NCBI RefSeq assembly: GCF_003121585.1
Contig: NZ_QEOO01000005.1
Location: forward strand, 89,806-153,805
From: Nocardioides speluncae
GTDB taxonomy: Bacteria; Actinomycetota; Actinomycetes; Propionibacteriales; Nocardioidaceae
Reading direction: 5' to 3'
Length of the DNA: 64,000 nucleotides
Position numbers and translations under genes: made by a program. Position 1 is the stretch's first letter; the number at the start of each line of letters is the position of its first letter. This document shows positions 9,130-18,458 of this stretch, one piece after another. A model generated the notes under the pieces. The model searched no databases, was not told the origin of the DNA, and saw only the letters and a list, made by a program, of their open reading frames with translations.

Positions 9130-10538
9130 CGTTCGCCTCCGGTCGTGCTCGCCGACTTGGCCAGCTCGGCCGGCCCGTAGGGGCTCGGCAGATCTGCCTC
9201 GCCGGCCCGCCAGCGCCGGGCCATCGATCTGAGTACGACGACCGCGCCGGCGGTCATCGCGGCGTACACGACCACGGTCGTCCCGAGCAGCCACCACAGG
9301 CCGGAGTAGCTGCCCGCCGCGTCCTCGGTGCGCAGGTAGCCGTAGACGACCCACGGCTGCCGGCCGACCTCGGTGGCCACCCAGCCTGACTCCAGTGCGA
9401 GTACGGCGAGTGGCCCGGCGGCGACCGCGAATCTGAGGAACCAGCGGTTGCGCAGCAGGTCGTGGCCGCGCCAGCGGGCCAGCCAGAACAGGGCGACCGC
9501 TCCGGCGAGCAGGGTGCCGATCCCGACCATCGACTGGAACGCCCAGTGCGCGATGTTGACCGGCGGGTGGTCCTCCTCCGGGATCGTGTCCAGCCCGCGC
9601 ACCGGCTTGTCGAGCGAGTTCTGGGCCAGGATCGAACCGAGGACCGGGATGTCGATGGTGCCGTGGACCTCGCCGTCGGCGTACCAGCCGCCGATCCGCA
9701 GCGGCGACGGGCTCTCAGTGGTCTCGGCGAGCTCGAAGGCCGCGAGCTTCGCCGGCTGCCGGTCGCCGAGACCCAGGCCCAGGAGGTGGCCGACGAACGG
9801 CTGGCTGAGCGCGGCCACCGTGGCGAAGACGAACGGCACCAGGAAGCCGAGCCGGTGGTGCTCGTCGCGCCGCCCGCGCAGCATGCCGACGGCGTACACG
9901 CCGGCAACGCTCAGCCCGACCACCAGATAGGCGCCCACCCACATGTGCGCGAACTGCAGCCAGACCTGGTCGTTGAACATCGCCGCCCACGGCTGGACGT
10001 CGACCACCTCGCCGCTCTCGGTGAGCCGGAAGCCGGTGGGGGCGTTCATCCAGGCGTTGACCGCGATCACGCAGAAGGTGCCGACCACGCCGGCCACGGC
10101 CATCGGCAGCAGCATCAACAGGTGCAGCCGCGGTGGCATCCGGCCCCAGCCGTACAGATAGATGCCCAGGAAGATCGCCTCGATGAAGAACGACAGCCCC
10201 TCGAAGGCGAACGGCAGGCCGAGCACGTCGCCGTAGGTGCCCATCAGCCCTGGCCAGAGCAGGCCCATCTCGAAGCTGAGCACGGTCCCGGAGACCGCAC
10301 CGATCGCGAACAGCACCGCGGAGACCTTGGACCAGCGCTTTGCCAGCTCCAGCGCGACCGGGTCGTCGCGCACGATGCCGCGCCGGTGCACCACGAAGAT
10401 CATGGCCGGGAACGCCACCCCGAAGCAGGCCAGGATGATGTGCCAGCCCAGCGACAGCGCCATCTGCTGCCGTGCCGGAAGCAGCCCCGCGGGCTCCGCC
10501 ACGGTCACGAGATCGACGACGAGGTCGGGGGTCAGCAA
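9126..10538 (-). CDS. cydA: Cytochrome bd quinol oxidase subunit I
   Basis: 470-residue heme-bearing subunit. Seen: RQQMALSLGWHIILACFG with the heme-ligand His at about residue 33, the conserved GLGDRQPAKLAAFE at the quinol-binding Q-loop, FAHMWVGAYLVVG and FQSMVGIGTLLAG. A short Q-loop is typical of actinobacteria. The start is TTG at 10538 with GGAG 6 nt upstream; a GTG at 10510 is an alternative. It lies 14 bp after the DUF1345 gene, suggesting one transcript. Confidence 0.94.
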   Translation of the reverse strand: MLTPDLVVDLVTVAEPAGLLPARQQMALSLGWHIILACFGVAFPAMIFVVHRRGIVRDDPVALELAKRWSKVSAVLFAIGAVSGTVLSFEMGLLWPGLMGTYGDVLGLPFAFEGLSFFIEAIFLGIYLYGWGRMPPRLHLLMLLPMAVAGVVGTFCVIAVNAWMNAPTGFRLTESGEVVDVQPWAAMFNDQVWLQFAHMWVGAYLVVGLSVAGVYAVGMLRGRRDEHHRLGFLVPFVFATVAALSQPFVGHLLGLGLGDRQPAKLAAFELAETTESPSPLRIGGWYADGEVHGTIDIPVLGSILAQNSLDKPVRGLDTIPEEDHPPVNIAHWAFQSMVGIGTLLAGAVALFWLARWRGHDLLRNRWFLRFAVAAGPLAVLALESGWVATEVGRQPWVVYGYLRTEDAAGSYSGLWWLLGTTVVVYAAMTAGAVVVLRSMARRWRAGEADLPSPYGPAELAKSASTTGGER

Positions 10539-10552
10539 GGCGCGCTCCGTTC

Positions 10553-11197
10553 TCAGCCGGTGAAGATGCCGGCAACGAGGTTGATGGTGGTGGCGAGGAT
10601 GGCCGCGCCGAATACATAGGACAGCAGGCAGTGCCGGAGTACGACGGCGCGCACGGCCGCGCTGGTCACGTTGGTGTCCGACACCTGGTAGGTCATGCCG
10701 AGGTTGTAGCTGAAGTAGAAGAAGTCGCGGAACGCCGGCGGGTCCTCGGAGTTGAAGTCGATCCCGCCCGGCTCGGCGGTGTAGTAGACGAACGCGTACC
10801 GGGTCGCGTACATCAGGTGCAGCGCGGCCCACGCGAGGAAGACGCCCACCACCGCGATCGCGGCTGGCCCGCCACCGGCGTCGGCTCCCCCGCTGACCAG
10901 CAGGGTGACGATGCCGCCGAGGCCGCCCAGCGCCGCGGCCACCACGACCAGCTCGTCGAACAGCGGCCGGAAGTCCTCACGGCCGACGTTGGCGCGCGTC
11001 GCCGCCGCGTCCATCGGCCACAGCGCGAGCCAGCCGAGGACGACGAAGACCGTGGCCAGCGTCGCGATACCGAAGAGTACGCCGTACGCGGGGCTCGCGA
11101 GCCAGCCGGCGACAGCGGCCGCCAGCCCTGCCGCAAGCGCACACAGAAGTCGCGGCACTGCGGCGACCGGAACCCACGAACCCAGGTGCACGTCCAC
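10553..11197 (-). CDS. DUF1345 membrane protein
   Basis: About 214 residues with five hydrophobic segments and the DUF1345 hallmark [21 protein letters not shown] followed by [17 protein letters not shown] near the C-terminus. The function of the family is unknown. The start is uncertain (GTG at 11197 or 11191, no clear ribosome site). It precedes cydAB by 14 bp, which suggests a link to the bd oxidase or membrane energetics. Confidence 0.82.
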   Translation of the reverse strand: MDVHLGSWVPVAAVPRLLCALAAGLAAAVAGWLASPAYGVLFGIATLATVFVVLGWLALWPMDAAATRANVGREDFRPLFDELVVVAAALGGLGGIVTLLVSGGADAGGGPAAIAVVGVFLAWAALHLMYATRYAFVYYTAEPGGIDFNSEDPPAFRDFFYFSYNLGMTYQVSDTNVTSAAVRAVVLRHCLLSYVFGAAILATTINLVAGIFTG

Positions 11198-11298
11198 GAA
11201 CGTATCGCGGCTCGGAGGGTGTGCTGCGTCGAACCACGGACGGAACTCCGGCCTCCGACCACGGACGGTCACGGCCCGCCCGTGGGTGGGCACATGAC

Positions 11299-11330
11299 GA
11301 AGGCCCGGGTCGATAGTGACCCGGGCCTTC
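11299..11330. terminator. Perfect 13-bp hairpin, probable transcription terminator
   Basis: GAAGGCCCGGGTC (11299-11311), a 6-nt loop, then GACCCGGGCCTTC (11318-11330): a perfect stem between the DoxX-like gene and the DUF1345/cydAB unit. It should end transcription of the DoxX-like gene on the minus strand. The run of T is stronger on the plus side (TTCGTTGT), so action may be bidirectional. Confidence 0.8.
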
Positions 11331-11345
11331 GTTGTCCGCCGTGCG

Positions 11346-11861
11346 TCATGAACGCACCAGCCGCGCTCCCAGCACCTGTGCCGCGACGACCGCGACCGCT
11401 GCCACCAAGATGATGTCCTTGAGGACGTACTGGGCGGCCAGCGTCGGCAGTCCACCGGGGAACATCTCGCCCGGGAAGAGCACGACCGGCGACAGGATCC
11501 CGCCCAGCCAGCCGACCGTCGCCAGCAGCCCAGCCCGCAGGCCGACACCGGTGATCAGCGTGAACCCGATGAAGACCTCGAGGACGGCTGTGATCACGAC
11601 CGCGGTCGTATCCCCGATCATCCCGAAGGTCAGCGCCTCGGTGGTCTGCATGACCAGCCCCTCGGCAGGCGACGCGCCTGGGAAGAACTTGAGCGAGCCG
11701 AACCCGGCGATGACCAGGCCCAGGCTGACTCGCAGCGCAAGCACGCTGTGCGCGGCAAGCCACGCGGCGGCAGTCTCAAGGGCGCGGTCGAAGGGTCCGC
11801 CGCGCACCGGCGGGTCGAGCTTCGTCCTGGACTCCGGACGGGGTGTGGCGATGATCGACAT
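11346..11861 (-). CDS. DoxX-like membrane protein
   Basis: 171 residues with four hydrophobic segments; the first carries [20 protein letters not shown] and [12 protein letters not shown], typical of the DoxX/DUF417-like group. Such proteins are small membrane components sometimes tied to redox or thiol metabolism. The start is ATG at 11861, preceded by GGAGG further upstream. Monocistronic, ended by the hairpin at 11299-11330. Confidence 0.78.
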   Translation of the reverse strand: MSIIATPRPESRTKLDPPVRGGPFDRALETAAAWLAAHSVLALRVSLGLVIAGFGSLKFFPGASPAEGLVMQTTEALTFGMIGDTTAVVITAVLEVFIGFTLITGVGLRAGLLATVGWLGGILSPVVLFPGEMFPGGLPTLAAQYVLKDIILVAAVAVVAAQVLGARLVRS

Positions 11862-12039
11862 TTCGGCCTCCGTGTTCCAAGGAGTCCCGGTTGAACTCCG
11901 ATGGACACGACTCTTCCGAGATCAGCCGCTGCCAGAATCGGCTCCAGAGAGGCGGTCGCCGCACGTAGTTCGGCGCAGGCCGGCGGCGTGGTGTGAGCGC
12001 GTCGGCGTAGCGGCGTACGCGGGAGAGCGCAGGCGGTCA

Positions 12040-12071
12040 CGTCGACGGTTACGCTGCTTTACCCGTCGACG
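12040..12071. terminator. Hairpin at the end of fdhD
   Basis: CGTCGACGG (12040-12048) and CCGTCGACG (12063-12071) form a perfect 9-bp stem around the fdhD stop codon (12059-12061). No U-run follows, so it may be a weak terminator or mRNA end-stabiliser. The rest of the gap 11862-12058 holds nothing else I can recognise. Confidence 0.45.
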
Positions 12072-12919
12072 CGGTGCGGTTCCGGGAGGTCGGTCGGCAG
12101 TCGGAGGCGGTGGGCGCCGGCGTACACATTCATCGAGCGGCCGCGCAGGAAGCCGACCAGCGTCAGCCCGTGTTCCTCGGCCAAGTCGGCCGCGAGCGAG
12201 GACGGCGCCGAGACGGCGGCCAGCATCGGGATGCCGGCCATCACCGCCTTCTGCACCAACTCGAACGAGGCCCGGCCACTGACCATCAGGATCGACTCGC
12301 GCAGCGGCAGCCGCCCGGACAGCAGCGCGTCGCCGATGACCTTGTCGACGGCATTGTGGCGGCCGACGTCCTCACGCAGGCACTGCAGCTCACCGTCGGC
12401 GGAGAACAGCGCGGCGGCGTGCAGGCCACCGGTGCTGTCGAACACCCGCTGTCCGTCGCGAAGCCGGTCGGGCAGGGCGGCCAGCACCTCGGCGTCGACC
12501 TGCAAGGGGTCGTCGGCGACCGACCATGCTGCTGAGGTGCGGACGGCGTCCAGACTGGCCTTGCCGCACACGCCGCAGGACGAGGTCGTATAGAAGTTCC
12601 GCTCCAGCGAGGCGTCCGGCACCGGCACGTGTGGCGCGAGGCCGACCTCGACCACGTTGTAGGTGTTGCCGCCATCGTCGGTGGCGCCCGCGCAGTAGCG
12701 GACCGCGGTCACGTCCTCCGCGTGGTGGACTACACCCTCGCTGACCAGGAAGCCGACGGCGAGGTCGAAGTCGGCGCCGGGCGTACGCATGGTGACGGTG
12801 AGCGGGCGGCCCGCAACCCGAATCTCCATCGGCTCCTCAGCGGCCAGGGTGTCCGGGCGTTGCGACGACGAGCCGTCGCGGATCCGCAGCACCGGCCGGC
12901 GTACCGTCACTCGACCCAT
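12059..12919 (-). CDS. fdhD: Formate dehydrogenase accessory sulfurtransferase
   Basis: 286-residue FdhD, which moves sulfur from a cysteine desulfurase to the molybdenum cofactor of formate dehydrogenase. The sulfur-carrying loop CGVCGKAS is at about residue 115, together with [20 protein letters not shown] and the C-terminal [17 protein letters not shown]. The start is ATG with GGAGCAG upstream. No formate dehydrogenase gene lies in the window, so the gene is an orphan here; it may serve a distant molybdoenzyme. Confidence 0.95.
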   Translation of the reverse strand: MGRVTVRRPVLRIRDGSSSQRPDTLAAEEPMEIRVAGRPLTVTMRTPGADFDLAVGFLVSEGVVHHAEDVTAVRYCAGATDDGGNTYNVVEVGLAPHVPVPDASLERNFYTTSSCGVCGKASLDAVRTSAAWSVADDPLQVDAEVLAALPDRLRDGQRVFDSTGGLHAAALFSADGELQCLREDVGRHNAVDKVIGDALLSGRLPLRESILMVSGRASFELVQKAVMAGIPMLAAVSAPSSLAADLAEEHGLTLVGFLRGRSMNVYAGAHRLRLPTDLPEPHRVDG

Positions 12920-12976
12920 CGTCTGCTCCTTTCCCGGAGTCGTCCTCTGACGGTACTGCGCGTGCCGGTGCCGCTG

Positions 12977-13831
12977 TTACGCCCAGCCGCGCACCGTCTC
13001 GGCCAAGGCCGTCGTCGGCCGGCCGATCAGCTTGGCCAGCTCGCCGGACGTCACCGCGAGCAGGCCGTCGGAGATGTTGCGGTCGAGTGCAACAAGGAAC
13101 CCGGCGGTGCCCTCGTCGAGGCCGTGCGAGACCAGCGCCTCTCGGTGTGCCTCAGGCGTGAACCGGCTCCGGGTCACCTCGCGACCGAGCACCTCGGTGA
13201 ACTCCTGCGCCAGCTCGTCGAAGCTCCAGGCGGCGTCGCCGGACAGCTCGTAGACGGCGCCCTCGTGGCCGTCGCCGGTCAGCACTGCGGCAGCCGCCGC
13301 GGCGTACTCCGCGCGCGGGGCGCTTGCCACCCGGCCGTCGCCGGCACTGTCCGCGACCACGCCGGTCTCGCGGGCCTGCCCGAAGACGGTCAGGTAGTTC
13401 TCGGTGTACCAGCCGTTGCGCAGGAACGTGAACCGCAGGCCGCTGTCGCGGATCAGCCGCTCGGTCGCCGCATGCTCGGGCGCCACGACGAGCGCGGTGT
13501 CGTCGGCGGCCGGCGCGCTGGTGTAGACCAGTCGGTGTACGCCGGAGCGCGCGGCGAGGTCGACCACGGCCGCGTGCTGGGCGACGCGCCTGCCGAGCTC
13601 GCTGCCGGACACCAGCAGGAGGACGTCGCCGTCGCCGAGCCAGTCGACGGCCTCTGGCACCGCCGAAAAGTCGAGCCGCTCAACGCGAACGCCTCGTTCG
13701 GCGAGTTCGGTGAGCCTCTCGATCGACCGGCCGGTGGCGACGATGCCGGCGGGGTCGACCCCACACTCCAGCAGTTCTTCGACGACGAGACGGCCCAGCT
13801 GCCCGGTGGCTCCGGTAACGACGATGGACAT
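12977..13831 (-). CDS. NmrA-like NAD(P)H-binding oxidoreductase (quinone-reductase-2 type)
   Basis: 284-residue atypical short-chain dehydrogenase. N-terminal MSIVVTGATGQLGRLVVEEL is the dinucleotide-binding motif; VHRLVYTSAP and FLRNGWYTENY are typical of the NmrA/QorB group of NADPH sensors and quinone reductases. Start chosen at ATG 13831 because GGAGGAACC lies immediately upstream. Divergent from an HxlR regulator 120 bp away, a frequent arrangement for electrophile- or quinone-responsive reductases. Confidence 0.9.
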   Translation of the reverse strand: MSIVVTGATGQLGRLVVEELLECGVDPAGIVATGRSIERLTELAERGVRVERLDFSAVPEAVDWLGDGDVLLLVSGSELGRRVAQHAAVVDLAARSGVHRLVYTSAPAADDTALVVAPEHAATERLIRDSGLRFTFLRNGWYTENYLTVFGQARETGVVADSAGDGRVASAPRAEYAAAAAAVLTGDGHEGAVYELSGDAAWSFDELAQEFTEVLGREVTRSRFTPEAHREALVSHGLDEGTAGFLVALDRNISDGLLAVTSGELAKLIGRPTTALAETVRGWA

Positions 13832-13904
13832 GGTTCCTCCAAGGAGTGGATCGGTGCGGACACCTGTGCCAACCCATGCCGCGGCAGGCACCTTCCCGTT
13901 CGGC

Positions 13905-13929
13905 AGTACCTACTTCAAAGTGGGGTACT
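13905..13929. promoter_or_regulatory. Inverted repeat between the reductase and HxlR genes
   Basis: AGTACC (13905-13910) and GGTACT (13924-13929) are perfect 6-bp arms, with a further near-symmetric ACTT...AAGT inside. The site is centred about 35 bp upstream of the HxlR ATG and about 86 bp from the divergent reductase ATG. It is the natural candidate operator for the HxlR protein, controlling both genes. Confidence 0.6.
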
Positions 13930-13951
13930 AACAGAGAGGTAAGGTGGGACC

Positions 13952-14299
13952 ATGAAATCCATGTCGGTGCGCGACTTCCAGCTCGACACGGCCTGCCCGG
14001 ACACCCGGTTGTTGGTCGAGCACGTGACGAGCAAGTGGGGCGTGCTGGTGCTGCTGACCCTCGATGATCAGACGATGCGGTGGAGCGAGCTCAAGCGGGC
14101 GATCGTCGGGGTGAGCGAGAAGATGCTGATCCAGACCCTGCAGACGCTCGAGGCAGACGGGCTAGTACGCCGCGACGCGCACCCGGTCGTCCCCCCGCAC
14201 GTGGAGTACTCCCTCACCAACGACGGCCGCGAAGCCGCCGCCCTCCTCGCCCCGCTGGTCTTCTGGGCCCAGCAACACGTCAGCGCGACACCCGCCTAA
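13952..14299 (+). CDS. HxlR-family transcriptional regulator
   Basis: 115-residue winged-helix regulator. DTRLLVEHVTSKWGVLVLLT and RWSELKRAIVGVSEKMLIQT are the HxlR DNA-binding core, followed by the wing VEYSLTNDGREAAALL. An N-terminal Cys (TACPD) is at the position used as redox/electrophile sensor in related proteins. GAGAGGTAAGGTGGG lies upstream of the ATG. Its stop overlaps by 4 bp the stop of the convergent TetR gene. Confidence 0.92.
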   Translation: MKSMSVRDFQLDTACPDTRLLVEHVTSKWGVLVLLTLDDQTMRWSELKRAIVGVSEKMLIQTLQTLEADGLVRRDAHPVVPPHVEYSLTNDGREAAALLAPLVFWAQQHVSATPA

Positions 14300-14916
14300 G
14301 GCACACCGGCCAGCCCGCTCAGGAAGACCTTCAGCAGCTCGGTCGCCAGCGCCTCGAACCGCAGCTGGAAGGCGTCGCCGGCGCGGGTCCAGGCCCAGCA
14401 GGTGCCGACGACGGCGTGCACCGCCACCACCAGCAGCCCGGCCTCCTTGGCACTCAGCGTCAGGAACGCCGACACCACGTCGGCGAGCTGGGCGCGGACC
14501 TCCTCCTCGTACCCGCGCGCCCGCTCGGCCTGCTCCTGACCGAGCTCGCCGACCAGGGTCGGCGCGGTGCGGATCAGGTCGCACAGGACCGGACGCCGGC
14601 CAAGCGAGCCGGCCAGCAGCCGGGCCAGGCTCTCGCCGTCGGTCGGTACGTCGGCGGCTCCGCGCAGCTCGGCCAGCCAGTCCAGGTGCTCGTCGTACAT
14701 GCAGTCCAGCAGCAGCATCTCCAGCGAGCCGACGTGGCGGAGCACTCCGGACTTCGCCAGCCCGGCGTGCTGCGCGACCTCGCCCAGGGTGAGCCGAGCC
14801 GCCGTCATGTCGGCCAGCAGCGCCCGGGCGACGCTCACCAGATGCGCCTGCCGGGCCTGCTTTTGGTCGGGCCTCCGGGCGCGCGCGAACTCCGGCGGCA
14901 CCGGGATCTCAGCCAT
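14296..14916 (-). CDS. TetR-family transcriptional regulator
   Basis: 206 residues. The N-terminal helix-turn-helix is about 25-70 (LTLGEVAQHAGLAKSGVLRH, then FGS-like HVGSLEMLLLD). The C-terminal ligand domain belongs to the group with a Trp-containing last helix (VGTCWAWTRAG). The start is ATG 14916, 8 nt after AGGAG. Divergent from the acyl-CoA dehydrogenase gene, with an operator-like palindrome between them, so it probably represses that gene and itself in response to an acyl-CoA or lipid ligand. Confidence 0.9.
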   Translation of the reverse strand: MAEIPVPPEFARARRPDQKQARQAHLVSVARALLADMTAARLTLGEVAQHAGLAKSGVLRHVGSLEMLLLDCMYDEHLDWLAELRGAADVPTDGESLARLLAGSLGRRPVLCDLIRTAPTLVGELGQEQAERARGYEEEVRAQLADVVSAFLTLSAKEAGLLVVAVHAVVGTCWAWTRAGDAFQLRFEALATELLKVFLSGLAGVP

Positions 14917-14929
14917 CGGAAGCACTCCT

Positions 14930-14948
14930 AACGGAACGGCGTTCTGTT
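14930..14948. promoter_or_regulatory. TetR-type operator palindrome
   Basis: AACGGAACG-G-CGTTCTGTT: 9-bp arms with one mismatch around a single central base, located in the 44-bp gap between the TetR gene (minus) and the acyl-CoA dehydrogenase gene (plus). Length and symmetry fit a TetR dimer site of the common 'GGAACGxCGTTCC' kind. A bound repressor would block both promoters. Confidence 0.75.
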
Positions 14949-14960
14949 ACCTTAGCGGGC

Positions 14961-16691
14961 ATGCCTCAGTCAGCCACCTCGTTGCTGCTCAACCCGCACG
15001 CGTACGACCCCGCGCACTTCGACGATGAGACGCAGCGGGTCCTGAATGCCACCGTCGAGTACTTCGAGAACCGGGGCCTGGCCAAGCTCTGCTCGGATTA
15101 CCACGACAAGGTCTGGTACGCCGACTTCCTCGACTTCGTGGCCCGGGAGAAGCTCTTCGCGACCTTCATGACCCCGGCGCGGGACGCGGCCGGCGACCCG
15201 AACAAGCGGTGGGACACCGCACGGGTCGCCGCGATGTCGGAGCTGCTCGGCTTCTACGGACTGTCCTACTGGTACCCGTGGCAGGTGACCTGCCTCGGCC
15301 TCGGCCCGGTCTGGCAGAGCGACAACGACGCCGCGAGGGCCCGGGCGGCGGCCGCGCTGGATGCCGGCGGTGTTGGCGCCTTCGGCCTCTCCGAGCGCGA
15401 GCACGGCGCGGACATCTACTCCAGCGACATGGTGCTGGCCCCGCAGGCCGACGGCAGCTATCTGGCCACCGGCGGCAAGTACTACATCGGCAACGGCAAC
15501 GTCGCCTCGACCGTGTCGGTGTTCGGCCGGATCGACGGCGTCGAGGGGCAGGACCAGTACGTCTTCTTCTACGCCGACAGCAACCACCCGGCGTACCACC
15601 TGGTCCAGAACGTGGTGCCGAACCAGAACTACGTCTCAGAGTTCCGGCTGGAGGACTACCCGGTCCGGGCCGAGGACATCCTGCACCAGGGCGACGAGGC
15701 CTTCAGCGCCGCGCTCAACACGGTCAACGTCGGCAAGTTCAACCTCGGCTTCGGCGCGATCGGGCTGGCCACCCACGGCTTCTACGGCTCGATCACCCAC
15801 GCCCACAACCGGGTGCTCTACGGCAAGCCGGTCATAGAGATGCCGCACATCCGCGAGGCGTTCGTCGACTCGTTCGCGCGGCTGGTCGCGATGAAGCTGT
15901 TCAGCGGCCGGGCCATCGACTACTTCCGCACGGCCTCCCCGGAGGACCGGCGCTACCTGCTCTATGTCCCGGTCACGAAGATGAAGGTGACCGACGAGGG
16001 CGAGAAGGTGATGATCCAGCTCGGCAACATCGTCGCCGCGAAGGGCTTCGAGAAGGACAACTTCATCCCCATCGCGAAGTACGACACCACCTGCCTGCCC
16101 CGGCTCGAGGGCACCGTCGCGGTCAACCTGGGCCTGGTGCTGAAGTTCATGCCGGCCTACCTGTTCATGCCCGAGCAGCAGCCCGAGGTCCCGACCATGC
16201 AGCTCGCCAAGGACGACGACTTCCTGTTCCGCCAGGGACCGACCCGCGGGCTCGGCAAGGTCCGCTTCCACGACTGGCGGACGGCGTACGCCGAGGCGAA
16301 GGACATCGCGAACGTCGCGATCTTCACCGAGCAGGCCGAGGCGTTCACCGAGCTGCTGCTGACCGCCGCGCCCGACGACGTACAGCAGAAGGACATGGAC
16401 TTCCTGCTGGCACTGGGCGACATCTTCACGCTGATCGTCTACGGCCAGGGCATCCTCGAGCAGGCCAAGCTCCTCGACGTCGACACCGACATCATCGACG
16501 CCATCTTCGGCGTGCTGGTGAAGGACTTCTCCAAGGCCGCGATCGCGATGCACGGCAAGGACAGCTCGACTCCCGCCCAGCAGGAGTGGGCGCTGTCGGC
16601 GGTCCGCAAGCCCGTCGTCGACGAGGCGCGCTTCGGCCGGGTCTGGGACGAGATCGTGGCGCTGTCGGGCGCCTACTCGATGAACCCCTGA
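14961..16691 (+). CDS. Acyl-CoA dehydrogenase family protein
   Basis: 576-residue long-form flavoprotein acyl-CoA dehydrogenase. Seen: the FAD/substrate-loop region GAFGLSEREHGADIYSSD, followed by GSYLATGGKYYIGNGNVAST, and helical C-terminal segments. It would introduce an alpha-beta double bond into an acyl-CoA. The size and the N-terminal extension (YFENRGLAKLCSDYHDKVWY) separate it from the classic 380-aa forms. The ATG lies just after the TetR operator; no electron-transfer or beta-oxidation partner genes follow. Confidence 0.88.
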   Translation: MPQSATSLLLNPHAYDPAHFDDETQRVLNATVEYFENRGLAKLCSDYHDKVWYADFLDFVAREKLFATFMTPARDAAGDPNKRWDTARVAAMSELLGFYGLSYWYPWQVTCLGLGPVWQSDNDAARARAAAALDAGGVGAFGLSEREHGADIYSSDMVLAPQADGSYLATGGKYYIGNGNVASTVSVFGRIDGVEGQDQYVFFYADSNHPAYHLVQNVVPNQNYVSEFRLEDYPVRAEDILHQGDEAFSAALNTVNVGKFNLGFGAIGLATHGFYGSITHAHNRVLYGKPVIEMPHIREAFVDSFARLVAMKLFSGRAIDYFRTASPEDRRYLLYVPVTKMKVTDEGEKVMIQLGNIVAAKGFEKDNFIPIAKYDTTCLPRLEGTVAVNLGLVLKFMPAYLFMPEQQPEVPTMQLAKDDDFLFRQGPTRGLGKVRFHDWRTAYAEAKDIANVAIFTEQAEAFTELLLTAAPDDVQQKDMDFLLALGDIFTLIVYGQGILEQAKLLDVDTDIIDAIFGVLVKDFSKAAIAMHGKDSSTPAQQEWALSAVRKPVVDEARFGRVWDEIVALSGAYSMNP

Positions 16692-16712
16692 CCAGCTGGG
16701 CACACTGCAGGC

Positions 16713-17942
16713 TCAGTGCAGGAATGTGAACAGCGGGCTGTCGTAGGGAATCGGGTCGATCGGCAGTCCGCTGGCCTTCATCCGCGCGAGCAGGGCCGGC
16801 AGCCCGTCCGGTGAGTCGAGGTCGATGCCGATAACAGCGGGGCCGGTCTCGCGGTTGGACTTCTTCACGTAGTCGAAGACGACGATGTCCTCACCGTCGG
16901 AGAGCACACCGTCGAGGAAGCCGCGCAGCGCGCCCGGCTCCTGCGGGAACGACACCAGGAAGTAGTGCCGCAGACCCTGGTGGACCAGCGCCCGCTCGAT
17001 CACCTCGGCGTACCGGGAGACGTCGTTGTTGCCACCGCTGACGATGCAGCCGACCCGGCCGCTCACCGAGGAGAGCGCTCCGAGCCCGGCCGCGGCGAGC
17101 GCGCCAGCCGGCTCCGCGATGATCCCGTCGGTCTGGTACAGGTCGAGCATCTCCGCGCAGATCGCGCCGACCTCGACTGCGACCACCTCGTCGACCAGGT
17201 CGCGCACGATCGGGTACGTCGTGTCGCCGGCCCGGCCGACCGACGCGCCGTCCACGAAGGTGTCCAGCGTGTCGAGGGTGACCGGCCCGCCCGCGGCGAG
17301 CGCGGCGCCCATGCTGGCGGCGCCGACCGGCTCGACACCGACGATCCTGGTCGACGGCCACTGGCTCCGGACCCAGGTCGCGACGCCGGCCAGCAGTCCC
17401 CCGCCGCCGACCGGCACGACCAGCAGGTCGAGCGGCTCGGTCTGCTGGGTGAGCTCGAAGCCCACCGTGCCCTGGCCCGCGATCGTGCGCAGGTCGTCGA
17501 ACGGGTGCAGGTACGCCGCGCCGTAGGTCTCGGCCGCCTCCTGTGCGGCAGCCGCCGCTTCGTCGTACGTCTTGCCGACCAGAGTCAGGTCGACCGACGA
17601 ACCACCGAGGGCGAGGATCCGGTCGCGCTTCTGCCGGGGCGTGTTGGTGGGCACGAAGATCCGGCCCTTCACCCCGAGCCGCGCGCAGCTGATCGCGATG
17701 CCCTGGGCGTGGTTGCCCGCGCTCGCCGTCACTACCTCGCTGGAGAACGGCTCCGCGGCGAGCAGCGACATCGTGTGGTACGCACCGCGCACCTTGTAGG
17801 AGCGGCCGAGCTGGAGGTCCTCGCGCTTGAGCAGGACCTCGGCGTCGTACTTTCCGGAAAGGCGCTCCGAGCGCTCGAGGGGCGTCCGCACCGCGATCGT
17901 CCGCGAAGCGGCGGCGGCGATGTCATCGGGTGTTACTGGCAC
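16713..17942 (-). CDS. ilvA: Threonine ammonia-lyase (threonine deaminase)
   Basis: 409-residue PLP enzyme converting threonine to 2-oxobutanoate, the first step toward isoleucine. The PLP-lysine motif is LGRSYKVRGAYHTM (about 47-60), the glycine loop VPVGGGGLLAGVATW and SGGNNDVSRY bind the phosphate, and a C-terminal ACT-like domain (about 325-405, HYFLVSFPQEPGALRGF) carries feedback regulation. One ACT-like domain only, as in actinobacterial biosynthetic forms. GTG start at 17942. Monocistronic. Confidence 0.94.
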   Translation of the reverse strand: MPVTPDDIAAAASRTIAVRTPLERSERLSGKYDAEVLLKREDLQLGRSYKVRGAYHTMSLLAAEPFSSEVVTASAGNHAQGIAISCARLGVKGRIFVPTNTPRQKRDRILALGGSSVDLTLVGKTYDEAAAAAQEAAETYGAAYLHPFDDLRTIAGQGTVGFELTQQTEPLDLLVVPVGGGGLLAGVATWVRSQWPSTRIVGVEPVGAASMGAALAAGGPVTLDTLDTFVDGASVGRAGDTTYPIVRDLVDEVVAVEVGAICAEMLDLYQTDGIIAEPAGALAAAGLGALSSVSGRVGCIVSGGNNDVSRYAEVIERALVHQGLRHYFLVSFPQEPGALRGFLDGVLSDGEDIVVFDYVKKSNRETGPAVIGIDLDSPDGLPALLARMKASGLPIDPIPYDSPLFTFLH

Positions 17943-18051
17943 ACACCGAGTCTGCCCCAGCCGGGCGCGGAGCCCGCGACCGGCACGCTGATCTGGGACC
18001 GGGGGACGCCGACATTGGCGGCCTGGTACGACGGCACGGCAAAAGACGGCC

Positions 18052-18360
18052 TCAGTTCTCCCGGTCGAGGGCGTCGCGAATGGTCAGCACCACGTCGTCC
18101 CACCGGACGCCGTCTCGCACGGCCAGCTCGTCGATCAGCCAGCCCAGCATCCGCGCCGCACCGTCTACCACGGCGGTGATCTCGACGTCGACGCTGCCGT
18201 CCGACCGGACAGCCGCGTCGACCACGCCGATCTCGTTCATCCGCTCGAAGGCGAGCTCGAGTGCGGCCGCGGTGGTGGGCGTGTCGGCGTACTCGAGATT
18301 GCTCGCGCAGACGACGTCGAGGAAGACGTGGGCCGCCAGCCGGCCGGGATCGTGCGACAT
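18052..18360 (-). CDS. Hypothetical protein
   Basis: 102-residue acidic soluble protein, MSHDPGRLAAHVFLDVVCAS then a mixed alpha/beta pattern (GSVDVEITAVVDGAARMLGW). Not recognised. ATG start; the upstream region has no strong ribosome site. It stands alone between ilvA and the secretion-substrate-like pair. Confidence 0.55.
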   Translation of the reverse strand: MSHDPGRLAAHVFLDVVCASNLEYADTPTTAAALELAFERMNEIGVVDAAVRSDGSVDVEITAVVDGAARMLGWLIDELAVRDGVRWDDVVLTIRDALDREN

Positions 18361-18458
18361 GCCCAGATCGTCCCACTTTGTCCGACTGGCACGGCGCCCT
18401 CCGGGCTCCGCGACACGCGGTTTTACCTAGGTTTCAGGAACCGCTCACGTCCGGATCA

